Source of the DNA: Minisyncoccota bacterium
Lineage (GTDB): Bacteria; Patescibacteriota; Minisyncoccia; Phycocordibacterales; UBA9973
DNA: 45,144 bases
Reading direction: 5' to 3'
Assembly (NCBI GenBank): GCA_017991515.1
Contig: JAGOQI010000005.1
Coordinates: 1-45,144 of the forward strand
Position numbers and translations under genes: made by a program. Shown here in pieces: positions 1 to 7,575 of the stretch. The notes below the pieces were generated by a model that did not search any database, was not told where the DNA came from, and worked only from the letters and a program-made list of their open reading frames with translations. How positions within the stretch are numbered: the first letter of the stretch is position 1; each line of letters starts with the position of its first letter.

Positions 1-165
1 CGAATGGTTTCTTTCTCTGAAAATGGAGGTGGATATCCAGCACCTATGTACGCACGAGACTCTATGGCTACAGGCGCTATGATGAAAGAATCAAGTAATC
101 CTGTTATTCCAGTAGGAGATCAAAAATTAGAATCAAGCGTGACTCTTGTTTACGAAATACGCTAA
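1..165 (+). CDS. SIMPL-domain (DUF541) protein, C-terminal fragment
   Basis: An open frame runs in from the left edge without a start and ends at TAA. The 54 visible residues end with a VPVGDQKLE-like turn followed by the strand SSVTLVYEIR, the usual ending of SIMPL/DUF541 proteins: a Met-rich loop, then a conserved 'P(V/I)xPGxQxixxxVxVxYEI' close. Family members are exported or membrane-anchored proteins of unclear function. The 5' part lies outside the window, so signal peptide and length cannot be judged. The family call rests on this short tail only. Confidence 0.6.
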   Translation, partial: RMVSFSENGGGYPAPMYARDSMATGAMMKESSNPVIPVGDQKLESSVTLVYEIR

Positions 166-179
166 TTTTTATCAGATTG

Positions 180-236
180 ACTAAAAACGCCTTGTAAGGT
201 ATTATCGAAAGGTAATGCCTGCGGGCGTTTTTTAGT
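180..236 (+). terminator. Intrinsic terminator after the SIMPL gene
   Basis: The arms ACTAAAAACGCC and GGCGTTTTTTAGT pair almost perfectly. A second inner stem (GGTATT with AATGCC) stacks on top, and the 3' arm carries the T run. It separates the upstream gene from secE. Confidence 0.8.
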
Positions 237-269
237 AACAGCAATTTATCTCGCAAAAGGCGGAAAAAT

Positions 270-449
270 ATGAAATTCACAAAATTTTTAAAAGAAACAA
301 AAGGAGAAATGAAACAAGTAACTTGGCCTTCACGCCGACACTTAGTTATCTATACATTGGTCGTTATTATTTTTTCAATCGCTATGGCGTATCTTCTTGG
401 AGCATTTGATAGTCTTTTCAAAGCAGGTCTTCGTGCGCTTATTTTCTAA
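270..449 (+). CDS. secE: Protein translocase subunit SecE
   Basis: A 59-residue protein. It has an amphipathic N-terminus, the SecE signature around residues 12-22 (GEMKQVTWPSR) and one transmembrane helix (about residues 26-45). SecE clamps SecY in the inner-membrane Sec translocon. It lies 11 nt before nusG, the classical secE-nusG pair. The ATG at 270 is the only sensible start and has no clear Shine-Dalgarno sequence; the purine run before it (AAAAGGCGGAAAA) may help. The length is typical of single-helix SecE. Confidence 0.93.
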   Translation: MKFTKFLKETKGEMKQVTWPSRRHLVIYTLVVIIFSIAMAYLLGAFDSLFKAGLRALIF

Positions 450-460
450 TCTAAAATATT

Positions 461-1009
461 ATGTCAAAACAAGAACAAACAGGAGAGCGACACTGGTATG
501 CTATCCACACTTATTCAGGATATGAAAGTGCGGTACTTCGTAATCTAAAACAACGAATAGAGTCCTTAGGTGTAGGAGACAAGATTTTTAATGTTGTTGT
601 TCCAACAGAAAAGAAAATCAAAATAAAGGCAGGTAAAAGAGTAGAGGTAGATGAGAAAGTTTATCCAGGTTATGTTTTGGTAGACATGATTGTTACTGAT
701 GACTCATGGTTTGTTGTTCGAAATACTCCTCGAGTAACAGGGTTCGTAGGTGCAGGCGTAACTCCGGTTCCACTTACTCAAAAAGAAATAGACTATCTAT
801 TGGGACAAATGAGTGAAGAGCATATTGCAAAACACAAGATTGATCTTGAAATAGGCGAGACTATTATTATCAACGACGGTCCATTCAAAGAACTTGAAGG
901 AACAGTTAGTGAAGTAGATCAAGACAAAGGTAAGGTTAAGGTCATGGTCTCTCTTTTCGGTCGAGAAACACCTGTTGAGCTAGACTTTTTACAGGTCAAG
1001 AAGTTATAG
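461..1009 (+). CDS. nusG: Transcription termination/antitermination factor NusG
   Basis: 182 residues, the normal NusG length. The NGN domain starts with HWYAIHTYSGYE (residues 11-22) and includes the segment YPGYVLVDM (about 68-76). The C-terminal KOW domain contains the GPFKELEG turn (about 140-147). NusG binds RNA polymerase and links it to Rho or to the ribosome. It follows secE by 11 nt with no promoter between, so the two are probably one transcript. A strong terminator follows the TAG stop directly. Confidence 0.96.
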   Translation: MSKQEQTGERHWYAIHTYSGYESAVLRNLKQRIESLGVGDKIFNVVVPTEKKIKIKAGKRVEVDEKVYPGYVLVDMIVTDDSWFVVRNTPRVTGFVGAGVTPVPLTQKEIDYLLGQMSEEHIAKHKIDLEIGETIIINDGPFKELEGTVSEVDQDKGKVKVMVSLFGRETPVELDFLQVKKL

Positions 1010-1043
1010 AAAAAAAAGCACTCAGAAATGAGTGCTTTTTTGT
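1010..1043 (+). terminator. Intrinsic terminator of secE-nusG
   Basis: The arms AAAAGCACTC and GAGTGCTTTT flank an AGAAAT loop, and the 3' arm ends in a T run. It begins right after the nusG stop. Confidence 0.88.
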
Positions 1044-1052
1044 GCTCTGTAG

Positions 1053-1064
1053 TACAATTAGTAT
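1053..1064 (+). promoter_or_regulatory. Leaderless promoter of the pseudopilin gene
   Basis: TACAAT (1053-1058) is followed by only six bases before the ATG at 1065. Transcription should therefore start at or next to the first base of the start codon. No Shine-Dalgarno sequence is possible. Confidence 0.6.
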
Positions 1065-1901
1065 ATGAAAAATAAAGGATTTACACTTGTCGAACTTTTG
1101 ATCTCTCTAGGTATTATAATTTTATTATTAGCTATAGTTTTAGCTTCAATAAAAAAATCAAAAGAAAAAGCTGTTGATGCTGAGGTTAAGAAAACTGTTT
1201 CAGAAATAGCACTTAAGGCAGAAGGTCAAGATATTGCTCCAGGGGTGATTGATTATCAAAGTGCTTTTAATTCTATAAATGCGACAGAAACACTCGCCCA
1301 GATTGCCGCAAAACAAGGATTGTCTTATGGTTCAGGGCTAGGTTCTTATGATTATAGTTTTAGTGCTAGTGATTATGCTATTTTGTTTCCTTTGAAAAAA
1401 GGAGGCTACTATTGTATTGATTCTTACGGTAACGCAACAGGAAAAGATGTTGTCGGACAGTTTCAAACTACTGGAGCAAAAACTTGTGCAACAGCTACAA
1501 GAACAACGGTACCAACAAATACTAAACCAGTTATTACTTTAAATGGGGCAAATCCTGTAGGTTATACAGTTTACGCTGGGAATTATACATATAGAGGAAG
1601 CCCTGTTTACGGAATACTACCTGCTGATTGGCCAGAAATTTCTTATACTGCTTATGATGTTGAGGATGGAGATTTAACAGCTAGTGTTTTAATAGAATAT
1701 CCAGATGGAGTAAGAATGACACATTTAAGTTTAAATCCAATTCAAAAATCTATTGTTTGGGTAGCAAAAATACTTACCCCAGAATCTGCTTTAGCAGCAA
1801 AAGGAGGAGGTTGCCTGGCGCAGTCTGAAAGACACTATTATGTGACAGATAGTAATGGAAATGTAGGGCATGCATATCGCGGTTTCACCTCTGTTTGCTA
1901 G
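1065..1901 (+). CDS. Type IV pseudopilin-like protein with a DUF5011-like Ig domain
   Basis: 278 residues. The N-terminus is a classical prepilin: MKNK, then the peptidase site G|FTLVELLISLGIIILLL, with Glu5 of the mature protein and a hydrophobic helix. A charged linker (about 30-50) and a globular pilin part follow. From about residue 150 the sequence looks like an HYR/DUF5011 Ig-like domain: KPVITLNGANP, then YDVEDGDLT, then a closing YYVTDSNGN. Cysteines at about 118, 139, 251 and the C-terminus could form disulfides. The gene has its own leaderless promoter and sits between the nusG terminator and rplK, an unusual place. It is probably an adhesive or minor pilin exported by the type IV pilus machinery; which role is not visible. 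Confidence 0.78.
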   Translation: MKNKGFTLVELLISLGIIILLLAIVLASIKKSKEKAVDAEVKKTVSEIALKAEGQDIAPGVIDYQSAFNSINATETLAQIAAKQGLSYGSGLGSYDYSFSASDYAILFPLKKGGYYCIDSYGNATGKDVVGQFQTTGAKTCATATRTTVPTNTKPVITLNGANPVGYTVYAGNYTYRGSPVYGILPADWPEISYTAYDVEDGDLTASVLIEYPDGVRMTHLSLNPIQKSIVWVAKILTPESALAAKGGGCLAQSERHYYVTDSNGNVGHAYRGFTSVC

Positions 1902-1979
1902 TCTGTACAGATATAGCTTTTTCTGTTAAAGTGTAGCCTGTTACGCTATAGCTTCTACTTAGACTAACAAATAAAATTT

Positions 1980-2405
1980 ATGGCTAAAAATATTACTAAA
2001 AAAATCAAAGTTCAAGCGATGGGAGGAGCGGCAACTCCAGCTCCGCCACTAGGTCCCGCCCTTGGACAAGCAGGGGTTAATATCTCTGATTTCGTTCAGA
2101 AGTTTAACGCTGCCACCCAAGACCAAAAAGGTGAAAAACTAGGTGTAAAAATCACTGTTTATGAAGACCGTTCGTACGACTTCACAGTTTCTACCCCACC
2201 TGTAACAGACCTTTTACTTAAGGCTGCAGGGGTCTCAAAAGGCTCTGGTAAGGCTCGTACTTCAAAAGTGGGCAAGATTACCAAAGCTCAGCTCAAGACT
2301 ATCGCAGAACGCAAAATGCCTGACTTAAACGCCAACGACATCGAAGCTGCTATGAAAATCGTAGCCGGTTCAGCCCGAAGCGCAGGTATTGAGATAGTTG
2401 ATTAA
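1980..2405 (+). CDS. rplK: 50S ribosomal protein uL11
   Basis: 141 residues, the usual L11 length. It has the proline-rich N-terminal signature (PAPPLGPALGQAGVNI) and a C-terminal RNA-binding domain ending SARSAGIEI. L11 forms the GTPase-associated centre with 23S rRNA helices 43/44. In most bacteria rplA (L1) follows directly; here a terminator and the oppositely oriented folA follow. The 78-nt spacer before the ATG contains a small hairpin (TAGC/GCTA, about 1934-1949), perhaps a short leader; I could not match it to a known motif. Confidence 0.96.
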   Translation: MAKNITKKIKVQAMGGAATPAPPLGPALGQAGVNISDFVQKFNAATQDQKGEKLGVKITVYEDRSYDFTVSTPPVTDLLLKAAGVSKGSGKARTSKVGKITKAQLKTIAERKMPDLNANDIEAAMKIVAGSARSAGIEIVD

Positions 2406-2474
2406 TTCGCCAAAGCGAACATCCGACCAAAATATAATTTTGGTTTAGGACTAAAAAAACTCAAATTTTGAAAT

Positions 2475-2509
2475 AAAAAATCCCTCACCATTTTGGTGGG
2501 GGATTTTTG
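2475..2509. terminator. Bidirectional terminator between rplK and folA
   Basis: The arms AAAAATCCCTCACC and GGTGGGGGATTTTT pair with a short TTTT loop. A and T runs on both sides suit both converging genes. Confidence 0.85.
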
Positions 2510-2515
2510 TTGAAG

Positions 2516-3121
2516 CTAATATTCTCTCATATAAACTTCAACAATTGCATTGTCAGTGTTTCCTCTATCTACACTTTGACCATCAGCAGAGGTACTCCTT
2601 TTTTTAAACTCTTTAGATTTTCTGAGGTCGATTTTGTATTGATCTGCAGGGAAACCACAAAAATTAATTTCCTTTTCGCCATTTAAGGATTTGTAGGTAG
2701 ATTGTATTTTTGTTATATATATTTCATTTATAACAATAGCTTTTAAGGCTGTTTCATAAAGTCTTCCACCTCCACCAATCCAGGTTTCTTCACCTGGGCA
2801 TTTTTCTGCATAAGAGAGTGCATCGTAAAAAGCAGATATACCTTTTGTTACAATAAAACCCGATTCTTCAAGTTCAGGGTCTCCCTCCGTTGTTACTACA
2901 ATTGTAGTTCTTCCAGGAAATGGTTTACCTAAAATCTTCAACAAACTTTTTGCTGTGTTGTGTCCTATGATAATAGGATTACCTTTTACAGGGCTTTCCC
3001 CACCTCTTGTTAAGAAACTAAAAAGTTTTAAATCATCAGTGATATGCCATCCTGGCATATTTAGACCGTGACCAATAATTGAACTTAAATCACAGGCGAC
3101 TATTAACTTTACTTTTTTCAT
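2516..3121 (-). CDS. folA: Dihydrofolate reductase
   Basis: 201 residues. The N-terminal strand KLIVACDLSSIIG precedes an NMPGWHITDDLKLF segment holding the catalytic acid in the usual MPW-x4-D place. Further on come GRTTIVVT (NADPH site) and the IGGGGRLYE loop. It reduces dihydrofolate to tetrahydrofolate and recycles the product of the thymidylate synthase encoded about 0.6 kb away. The C-terminal third is longer than in most DHFRs (about 160) and carries a hydrophilic stretch (KKRSTSADGQSVDRG). It has its own leadered promoter. Confidence 0.9.
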   Translation of the reverse strand: MKKVKLIVACDLSSIIGHGLNMPGWHITDDLKLFSFLTRGGESPVKGNPIIIGHNTAKSLLKILGKPFPGRTTIVVTTEGDPELEESGFIVTKGISAFYDALSYAEKCPGEETWIGGGGRLYETALKAIVINEIYITKIQSTYKSLNGEKEINFCGFPADQYKIDLRKSKEFKKRSTSADGQSVDRGNTDNAIVEVYMREY

Positions 3122-3139
3122 TGTGTTTTATTTTTGTTT

Positions 3140-3171
3140 AGACAAATACTACACTGATTTGGATATTTGTC
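3140..3171 (-). promoter_or_regulatory. Promoter of folA
   Basis: Read on the minus strand: TGGACA, 16 bases, then TAGTAT, followed by an A-rich leader of about 15-20 nt to the ATG at 3121. Same 16-bp spacing and TAGTAT -10 as the divergent gene at 3232. Confidence 0.5.
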
Positions 3172-3178
3172 CACCCCT

Positions 3179-3206
3179 TTGACTTCTAGACTCTTTGGCG
3201 TAGTAT
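3179..3206 (+). promoter_or_regulatory. Promoter of the gene at 3232
   Basis: TTGACT (3179-3184), a 16-base spacer and TAGTAT (3201-3206). The leader to the ATG is about 20 nt and A-rich. Confidence 0.6.
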
Positions 3207-3231
3207 AAGTTCAAACAAAACTTTAAAAATT

Positions 3232-3663
3232 ATGAAAATGTTTTTATATCCAATGTTTGGAGGAAGTGGGGTAGGGTTAGAACAAAAAGATCACTACTTT
3301 ATTCCAGAAACACAGCTTTGTATTTGGGATAGAGCCTTTCCTAAGCAAGAAGACCATGAGTTTATAAAGTTATCAACAAAAGCCAGACCACTAACAATAG
3401 GGCACCTTATACCAAATGTTTTTGAAGGCAAGGTTTATAATAGAAAAATCGCTGAGAATGGTTGGCATTACCATGAATACGAAGTTACTCATGATGGTTT
3501 CGGTAACAAACCAGTCTGGCTTTATGTAAAAGACTTATTAACTATTAAATTTAATGATTATTCTAAAAATGCCGGTGCTGGAGTTTTTGAAGAACATTAC
3601 GCTATAGAATATCTTAAAACTCTTCCTCCAGATATGAGAGTTCTTATATTAATTTTTATGTAA
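3232..3663 (+). CDS. Conserved-looking hypothetical protein
   Basis: 143 residues; I do not recognise the family. It has no signal peptide, membrane segment or Cys motif, is rich in aromatic residues and His (for example NGWHYHEYEVTHDGFG, about 77-92) and ends with a short hydrophobic tail. The promoter, leader and terminator are clear, so it should be expressed. It sits between folA and thyA on the opposite strand, which may be chance or may indicate a role in folate or nucleotide metabolism. Confidence 0.6.
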   Translation: MKMFLYPMFGGSGVGLEQKDHYFIPETQLCIWDRAFPKQEDHEFIKLSTKARPLTIGHLIPNVFEGKVYNRKIAENGWHYHEYEVTHDGFGNKPVWLYVKDLLTIKFNDYSKNAGAGVFEEHYAIEYLKTLPPDMRVLILIFM

Positions 3664-3697
3664 AAAAATCCCGTCATTGACGGGATTTAAATTTTTA
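3663..3697. terminator. Bidirectional terminator
   Basis: AAAAATCCCGTCA and TGACGGGATTT form a strong stem between two convergent genes (3232 plus, thyA minus). It overlaps the ends of both. Confidence 0.82.
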
Positions 3698-4660
3698 AAC
3701 TGCAACAGGTGCTTTAATTGCTGGATGATACTGATAGTTTTCTAAAGTAAAATCTTCGTATTTAAAACTAAAGATATCTTTTACTTCAGGGCTTATACGC
3801 ATTGTCGGTAGACCATAAGGCGTCCGGCTTAATTGCTCATTTACTTGATCAAAGTGATTTTTGTAAATATGAACATCACCAAAAGTATGAACAAAGTCTC
3901 CAGGGAACATATTTACTACCTGAGCAATCATCATAGTAAATAGTGCATAAGACGCAATGTTAAATGGTACTCCTAAGAATACATCAGCACTCCTTTGGTA
4001 TAGTTGGCAGCTTAGAACTCTTTTTGGTGCTCCAACTAAATCAAGAGCTTTAGTATCCATTTTTTCTGTATAGACACTTGCTCTACCAAGCTTTATTGCC
4101 CACAGTCTTCTTCTTTCATCTTCTGAAATTTCATGTGTTTCAAATTGAAACATACAGTGGCAGGGCATAAGAGCCATTTCTTCGAGCTCGGATACATTCC
4201 ATGCACTAACTATAAGTCTACGACTGTCGGGATTATTTTTTAACTGCTTTATCAAATCACTAATCTGATCTATTGCTTTTGTTTCCCAGTGTCCTTTGAT
4301 TATTTCAGTATCCATTCCTCCACCAACAGGTGTTGGAGGAAAATACTGGTTGGATTCCCAGCTACGCCATTGTTTTCCGTAAACAGGACCAAGGTCGCCG
4401 TTTTTGTCAGCCCATTTATCCCAGATTTTTACTCCGTGTTCTTTTAAGTATTTAATATTAGTTTCTCCTTTTAGAAACCATAAAAGTTCATGAATAATAC
4501 TTTTTAAGTGGACTTTTTTAGTTGTTACTAGAGGGAAGCCTTCACTTAAGTCAAACCTCATTTGATATCCAAACCAGCTTCTAGTTCCTGTACCTGTACG
4601 GTCAGATTTGTCTGTGCCGTTTTGTAAAATGTGTCGCAAAAGGCTTAAATACTGTTGCAT
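3695..4660 (-). CDS. thyA: Thymidylate synthase
   Basis: 321 residues. It has the phosphate-binding DRTGTGT (about 20-26), the catalytic Cys167 in MPCHCMFQF, and the dUMP/folate-binding [17 protein letters not shown] (about 223-239). The C-terminus IKAPVAV matches the usual closing segment. It converts dUMP plus methylene-THF to dTMP and DHF. It is about 57 residues longer than the E. coli enzyme. The extra parts are a Gly-rich insertion (about 112-130) and a charged insertion (about 178-212) just after the catalytic Cys region. Both leave the motifs intact. Confidence 0.95.
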   Translation of the reverse strand: MQQYLSLLRHILQNGTDKSDRTGTGTRSWFGYQMRFDLSEGFPLVTTKKVHLKSIIHELLWFLKGETNIKYLKEHGVKIWDKWADKNGDLGPVYGKQWRSWESNQYFPPTPVGGGMDTEIIKGHWETKAIDQISDLIKQLKNNPDSRRLIVSAWNVSELEEMALMPCHCMFQFETHEISEDERRRLWAIKLGRASVYTEKMDTKALDLVGAPKRVLSCQLYQRSADVFLGVPFNIASYALFTMMIAQVVNMFPGDFVHTFGDVHIYKNHFDQVNEQLSRTPYGLPTMRISPEVKDIFSFKYEDFTLENYQYHPAIKAPVAV

Positions 4661-4696
4661 ATTTATTTGTTTTAAATGAATGAAATATTTTTGTTT

Positions 4697-4725
4697 AGAC
4701 TACTCTTTAATACAGAAAAGGTCAA
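4697..4725 (-). promoter_or_regulatory. Promoter of thyA
   Basis: On the minus strand: TTGACC (4725-4720), exactly 17 bases, then TAGTCT (4702-4697). The A/T-rich leader is about 30 nt. Confidence 0.65.
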
Positions 4726-4727
4726 AT

Positions 4728-4757
4728 AAAAATCCTTTTGCATTTGCAAAAGGATTT
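4728..4757 (-). terminator. Terminator of the gene at 4759-5103
   Basis: AAATCCTTTTGCA and TGCAAAAGGATTT form a perfect palindromic stem just past the TAG stop. The thyA -35 box lies directly downstream. Confidence 0.78.
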
Positions 4758-4758
4758 A

Positions 4759-5103
4759 CTAGATCAATTTTGATAGCTCTTTTGTTTGTTTTTTGATGTA
4801 AGGGAATACATCTGTAAAAGCCATAAAGATTACTTCTTGATGATTAAACTCTGTGCGGGCAGTATAAACCATCGCAATCACTTTGTCACAACAACGAATT
4901 TCAAGAACAGTGTTGTCGGTTCTTTCAAATGTTTTGTAGTCTATTAAAAGTAGTTTTAATGCATTTTTATAGCCGGTATACTCAACAATACTTTTTAGTA
5001 AAGATCTTTGGAATAAAGCAATACGATTTTGAAGTAGTGTGTTTAGCTCCTCAGAGTCAATAGGCATCTTCATCCTTTTTGGAACTCTTATTTTAATTTC
5101 CAT
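4759..5103 (-). CDS. Hypothetical protein of the folate/dTMP cassette
   Basis: 114 residues, no family recognised. A basic N-terminus (IKIRVPKRMKMP) leads into a helix-rich region with a pair of cysteines (RCC, about residue 70). No membrane segment or signal is visible. Its promoter is a close copy of the thyA promoter (TTGACC, 17 bp, TAATGT) and it has its own terminator, so it is a single-gene unit. A co-regulated role with thyA is only a guess. Confidence 0.55.
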   Translation of the reverse strand: MEIKIRVPKRMKMPIDSEELNTLLQNRIALFQRSLLKSIVEYTGYKNALKLLLIDYKTFERTDNTVLEIRCCDKVIAMVYTARTEFNHQEVIFMAFTDVFPYIKKQTKELSKLI

Positions 5104-5118
5104 ATTAATTTTTTCTTT

Positions 5119-5147
5119 ACATTACTCTTTATGTCTTTAAAGGTCAA
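5119..5147 (-). promoter_or_regulatory. Promoter of the gene at 4759-5103
   Basis: On the minus strand: TTGACC (5147-5142), 17 bases, TAATGT (5124-5119). The spacer shares the run TAAAGAG with the thyA promoter. Confidence 0.6.
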
Positions 5148-5149
5148 AT

Positions 5150-5180
5150 AAAAAACCACTATACTGAGATAGTGGCTTTC
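5150..5180 (-). terminator. Terminator of the Cys-rich small gene
   Basis: On the minus strand, GCCACTATCTC and GATAGTGGTTTTTT-like arms (AGCCACTAT with ATAGTGGTT) end in a T run, 13 nt past the TAG stop at 5193. Confidence 0.75.
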
Positions 5181-5192
5181 ATGGAATTATTT

Positions 5193-5363
5193 CTACTTTT
5201 TTTTGGCTTTTAATTCAGCATTAACAATTTTCATGAGTTCTTCATGGGTGATTTTTCCTTGTTTTTCTATGCAAACAGGATTATCGCAATTACATCCTTC
5301 GCCATGACAGCGGTGCTCGAATGGTTGCCGGACGTTGCAACCAGCACATAATGTATTTTCCAT
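5193..5363 (-). CDS. Small Cys-rich, probably zinc-binding protein
   Basis: A 56-residue frame between thyA-side genes and dut. The first 31 residues hold six Cys and two His (LCAGC, then HRCHGEGCNCDNPVC), spaced like a small zinc finger. The rest is a Lys-rich helix (HEELMKIVNAELKAKKK). I do not recognise the family. Support for a real gene: a TTGACT promoter on the minus strand (5409-5404) with TAAAGT (5387-5382), a short leader and a terminator. It is divergent from dut, with a shared 64-bp intergenic region. Confidence 0.65.
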   Translation of the reverse strand: MENTLCAGCNVRQPFEHRCHGEGCNCDNPVCIEKQGKITHEELMKIVNAELKAKKK

Positions 5364-5381
5364 TTTCTTTAATTTTTCTTA

Positions 5382-5409
5382 ACTTTACCCATAAAACAGA
5401 CAAAGTCAA
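5382..5409 (-). promoter_or_regulatory. Promoter of the Cys-rich small gene
   Basis: On the minus strand: TTGACT, a 16-base spacer, TAAAGT. Start expected near 5375, 12 nt before the ATG. Confidence 0.55.
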
Positions 5410-5412
5410 ATA

Positions 5413-5427
5413 TGCTAAAATCTCGGT
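5413..5427 (+). promoter_or_regulatory. Leaderless extended -10 promoter of dut
   Basis: TGCTAAAAT (TG at 5413, TAAAAT 5416-5421) followed by six bases (CTCGGT) and the ATG at 5428. The same arrangement (TGCTAAAAT, six bases, ATG) recurs at 37010. Confidence 0.65.
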
Positions 5428-5850
5428 ATGAATATCAAGGTCAAAAAGCTAGATGAGTCTTTGAAAGATATTGGCTATGCCAAAGACGGAGATGCTGGTT
5501 TTGATTTGCACACTCGAGAAGAAATAACTCTTTTGCCATCAGTGGCAACAACAGTAGCGACAGGTATAGCACTTGAAATACCCGATGGATTTGTAGGTCT
5601 TGTTTGGGACAAGAGTGGTTTGTCTATAAAGAATAGTCTTAAAGTTTTAGGTGGAGTAATAGATTCGGGTTATAGAGGGGAAGTAATGGTGGGTATGATT
5701 AATCTAGGATCAGAATCTTATACCTTTGCAAAAGGTGATAAAGTGGCACAAATGATTATTCAAAAGTTTGAAAAAGCCAATTTTGAAATAGTTGAAAGTC
5801 TTTCAGAAACTCAAAGAGGTGATACTGGTTTTGGGAGTTCTGGAAAGTAG
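5428..5850 (+). CDS. dut: dUTP diphosphatase
   Basis: 140 residues with all five trimeric dUTPase motifs: DAGFDLHT (22-29), WDKSGLS (60-66, with Lys where Arg is common), GGVIDSGYRGE (75-85), KGDKVAQMII (102-111) and RGDTGFGSSG (130-139). It hydrolyses dUTP to dUMP, feeding thymidylate synthase and keeping uracil out of DNA. Expressed from a leaderless promoter and divergent from the Cys-rich small gene. With thyA and folA it completes a dTMP supply cassette. Confidence 0.95.
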   Translation: MNIKVKKLDESLKDIGYAKDGDAGFDLHTREEITLLPSVATTVATGIALEIPDGFVGLVWDKSGLSIKNSLKVLGGVIDSGYRGEVMVGMINLGSESYTFAKGDKVAQMIIQKFEKANFEIVESLSETQRGDTGFGSSGK

Positions 5851-5869
5851 CATAAGGCATATTTTCTGG

Positions 5870-5882
5870 TATAGTTTTCTAC
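5870..5882 (+). promoter_or_regulatory. Leaderless promoter of argS
   Basis: TATAGT (5870-5875), seven bases, then ATG at 5883. The dut stop lies 20 bp upstream of the -10, so the -35 region falls inside dut. Confidence 0.55.
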
Positions 5883-7574
5883 ATGGAACAAAAGCTTATT
5901 GAGGGAATAAAAAAAGCACTTCGGGAATATAACTTGCCTGGGGTAGATTTTTCTCTGGAACACCCAAAGGAGCTTTCTCACGGAGACTATATGAGTAATG
6001 TTGCCCTTTTGGTGGGTAAACAAATAAATAAGAATTCTTTGGATATAGCACAAGAAATTTTAGAAGTTCTCAATAAACAAAATATAGATACAGTGGAGAA
6101 GATAGAAGTCGCTGGTCCTGGATTTATAAACTTTATTTTGAAGCGAGAAGTTTTTGTAAAAGTTTTGGAAGACGCACAAGATCCAGAATGGGGGAATACT
6201 CATGTTTATGAAAATAAAAAGATTTTGGTAGAACACTCAAGTCCAAATCTTTTCAAACCTTTTCATATAGGGCACTTGATGAACAACACGATAGGTGAGT
6301 CTTTGTATCGCTTAGCAAAATCCTCAGGTGCAAACGCTGTGCCGATATCTTTTCCGTCTGACATATCTCTTGGAGTCGCAAAAGCGGTATATATAATTTT
6401 AGAAAAATATGGAGAAGACTTTGAACCAGAAGATGTTGCCGTTTTGGGAGATGCTTATGTAGAAGGTGTAAAAAAGTATAAAGAAGCTGAGGAAGAACAA
6501 CCTTGTGGAAGTATTGTTTATCGAGTAAAAGAAATAGCTGACAATCTATATGCACAAAAGTCTTCACCAGAATTAAAAGTTTTTATAGCTTGTAAGAAGT
6601 TTAACATTGAATACTTTGAAAATGTTGTAGAGAGTTTGGGTTCACATTTTGATAGTTATATTTATGAAAGTGAAGCGGGGATAGATGGTAAAAAGATAGT
6701 ACTCGAGCATACACCAAAAGTTTTTACAGAGAGCGAAGGAGCGATAGTTTATATACCAGAAGAGAACAAGAAGCTTCACACCTCAGTTTTTATCAATAGC
6801 CAAGGCAATCCAACATATGAAGCCAAAGATATAGGATTACTTGATCTGAAATTCAAGGCTCACAATCCCGACCTTTCTGTTTTTGTAACTGATGGTCAAC
6901 AAGTATCTCACTTTGCTGTTGTACTTGATGCCGGAGAAAAGATAAATAAACAATGGAAAGAAAAAAGTTTGCACCGATACCATGGAAGAATGTCTTTCAA
7001 AGGAGAAAAAATGTCTTCAAGATTAGGGAATGTGCCACTTGTTGAAGATATATTAAATACAGTTATAGAAGAAGTGAAAAATAAAAATCCAGAGACAGAC
7101 TTAGAAACTGCTCGTATGATAGCTATATCGGCTATCAAGTTCACAATACTTCGAACACAAGCCGGCAAAGATATAAACTTCGACCCAGAAACTTCACTTT
7201 CTTTTGAGGGGGATAGTGGCCCGTATCTTCAATATACTGCCGTGCGTGCTGGTTCACTTCTCGAAAAAGGAAAAGCTTTAGGCCTGCCTGCCATGCCTGC
7301 GCATGCAGGGCAGACAGGTACAGAAACACTTGAGAAATTAAACGCTCGATTTTTGGAAATCATTTCTCGCGCGCAAATAGAATGGGCACCACACTATATC
7401 GTGACTTATCTTTCAGAATTGGCTCAAGAATTTAACTCTTGGTATGGGCAAGGCAAGATCATAGACGAAGACAAGGAATCAACTGCCTACCGACTCTATG
7501 TAGTCTCTGCCGTCCGCCAGACTCTCATAAACGGCCTTTGGGTTTTGGGTATAGAAACTCCAGAAAAGATGTAA
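5883..7574 (+). CDS. argS: Arginyl-tRNA synthetase
   Basis: 563 residues, the usual class I ArgRS length. The N-terminal additional domain is followed by the HIGH motif in SSPNLFKPFHIGHLMNN (about 119-135), a KMSS motif in GEKMSSRLGNV, and a C-terminal DALR anticodon-binding domain with the ending GLWVLGIETPEKM. It charges tRNA-Arg. An odd Pro/Ala/Gly segment (PAMPAHAGQTGTE, about residues 470-482) is encoded by an imperfect DNA palindrome at 7283-7318 and looks like an inserted repeat at the start of the anticodon-binding region. Confidence 0.95.
   Translation: MEQKLIEGIKKALREYNLPGVDFSLEHPKELSHGDYMSNVALLVGKQINKNSLDIAQEILEVLNKQNIDTVEKIEVAGPGFINFILKREVFVKVLEDAQDPEWGNTHVYENKKILVEHSSPNLFKPFHIGHLMNNTIGESLYRLAKSSGANAVPISFPSDISLGVAKAVYIILEKYGEDFEPEDVAVLGDAYVEGVKKYKEAEEEQPCGSIVYRVKEIADNLYAQKSSPELKVFIACKKFNIEYFENVVESLGSHFDSYIYESEAGIDGKKIVLEHTPKVFTESEGAIVYIPEENKKLHTSVFINSQGNPTYEAKDIGLLDLKFKAHNPDLSVFVTDGQQVSHFAVVLDAGEKINKQWKEKSLHRYHGRMSFKGEKMSSRLGNVPLVEDILNTVIEEVKNKNPETDLETARMIAISAIKFTILRTQAGKDINFDPETSLSFEGDSGPYLQYTAVRAGSLLEKGKALGLPAMPAHAGQTGTETLEKLNARFLEIISRAQIEWAPHYIVTYLSELAQEFNSWYGQGKIIDEDKESTAYRLYVVSAVRQTLINGLWVLGIETPEKM
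7283..7318. repeat. CCTGCCTGC-type palindromic repeat inside argS
   Basis: An imperfect palindrome beginning CCTGCCTGCC and ending GGGCAGACAGG around a CTGCGCATGC core. It is GC-rich in an A+T-rich gene and keeps the reading frame. A shorter relative occurs in tatD (22636-22653). Confidence 0.65.
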
Positions 7575-7575
7575 T

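Noticed and set aside
5811-7329. Minus-strand frames of 62-104 codons across dut and argS
   Set aside because: They are antisense to well-conserved enzymes and have no motifs or promoters of their own.
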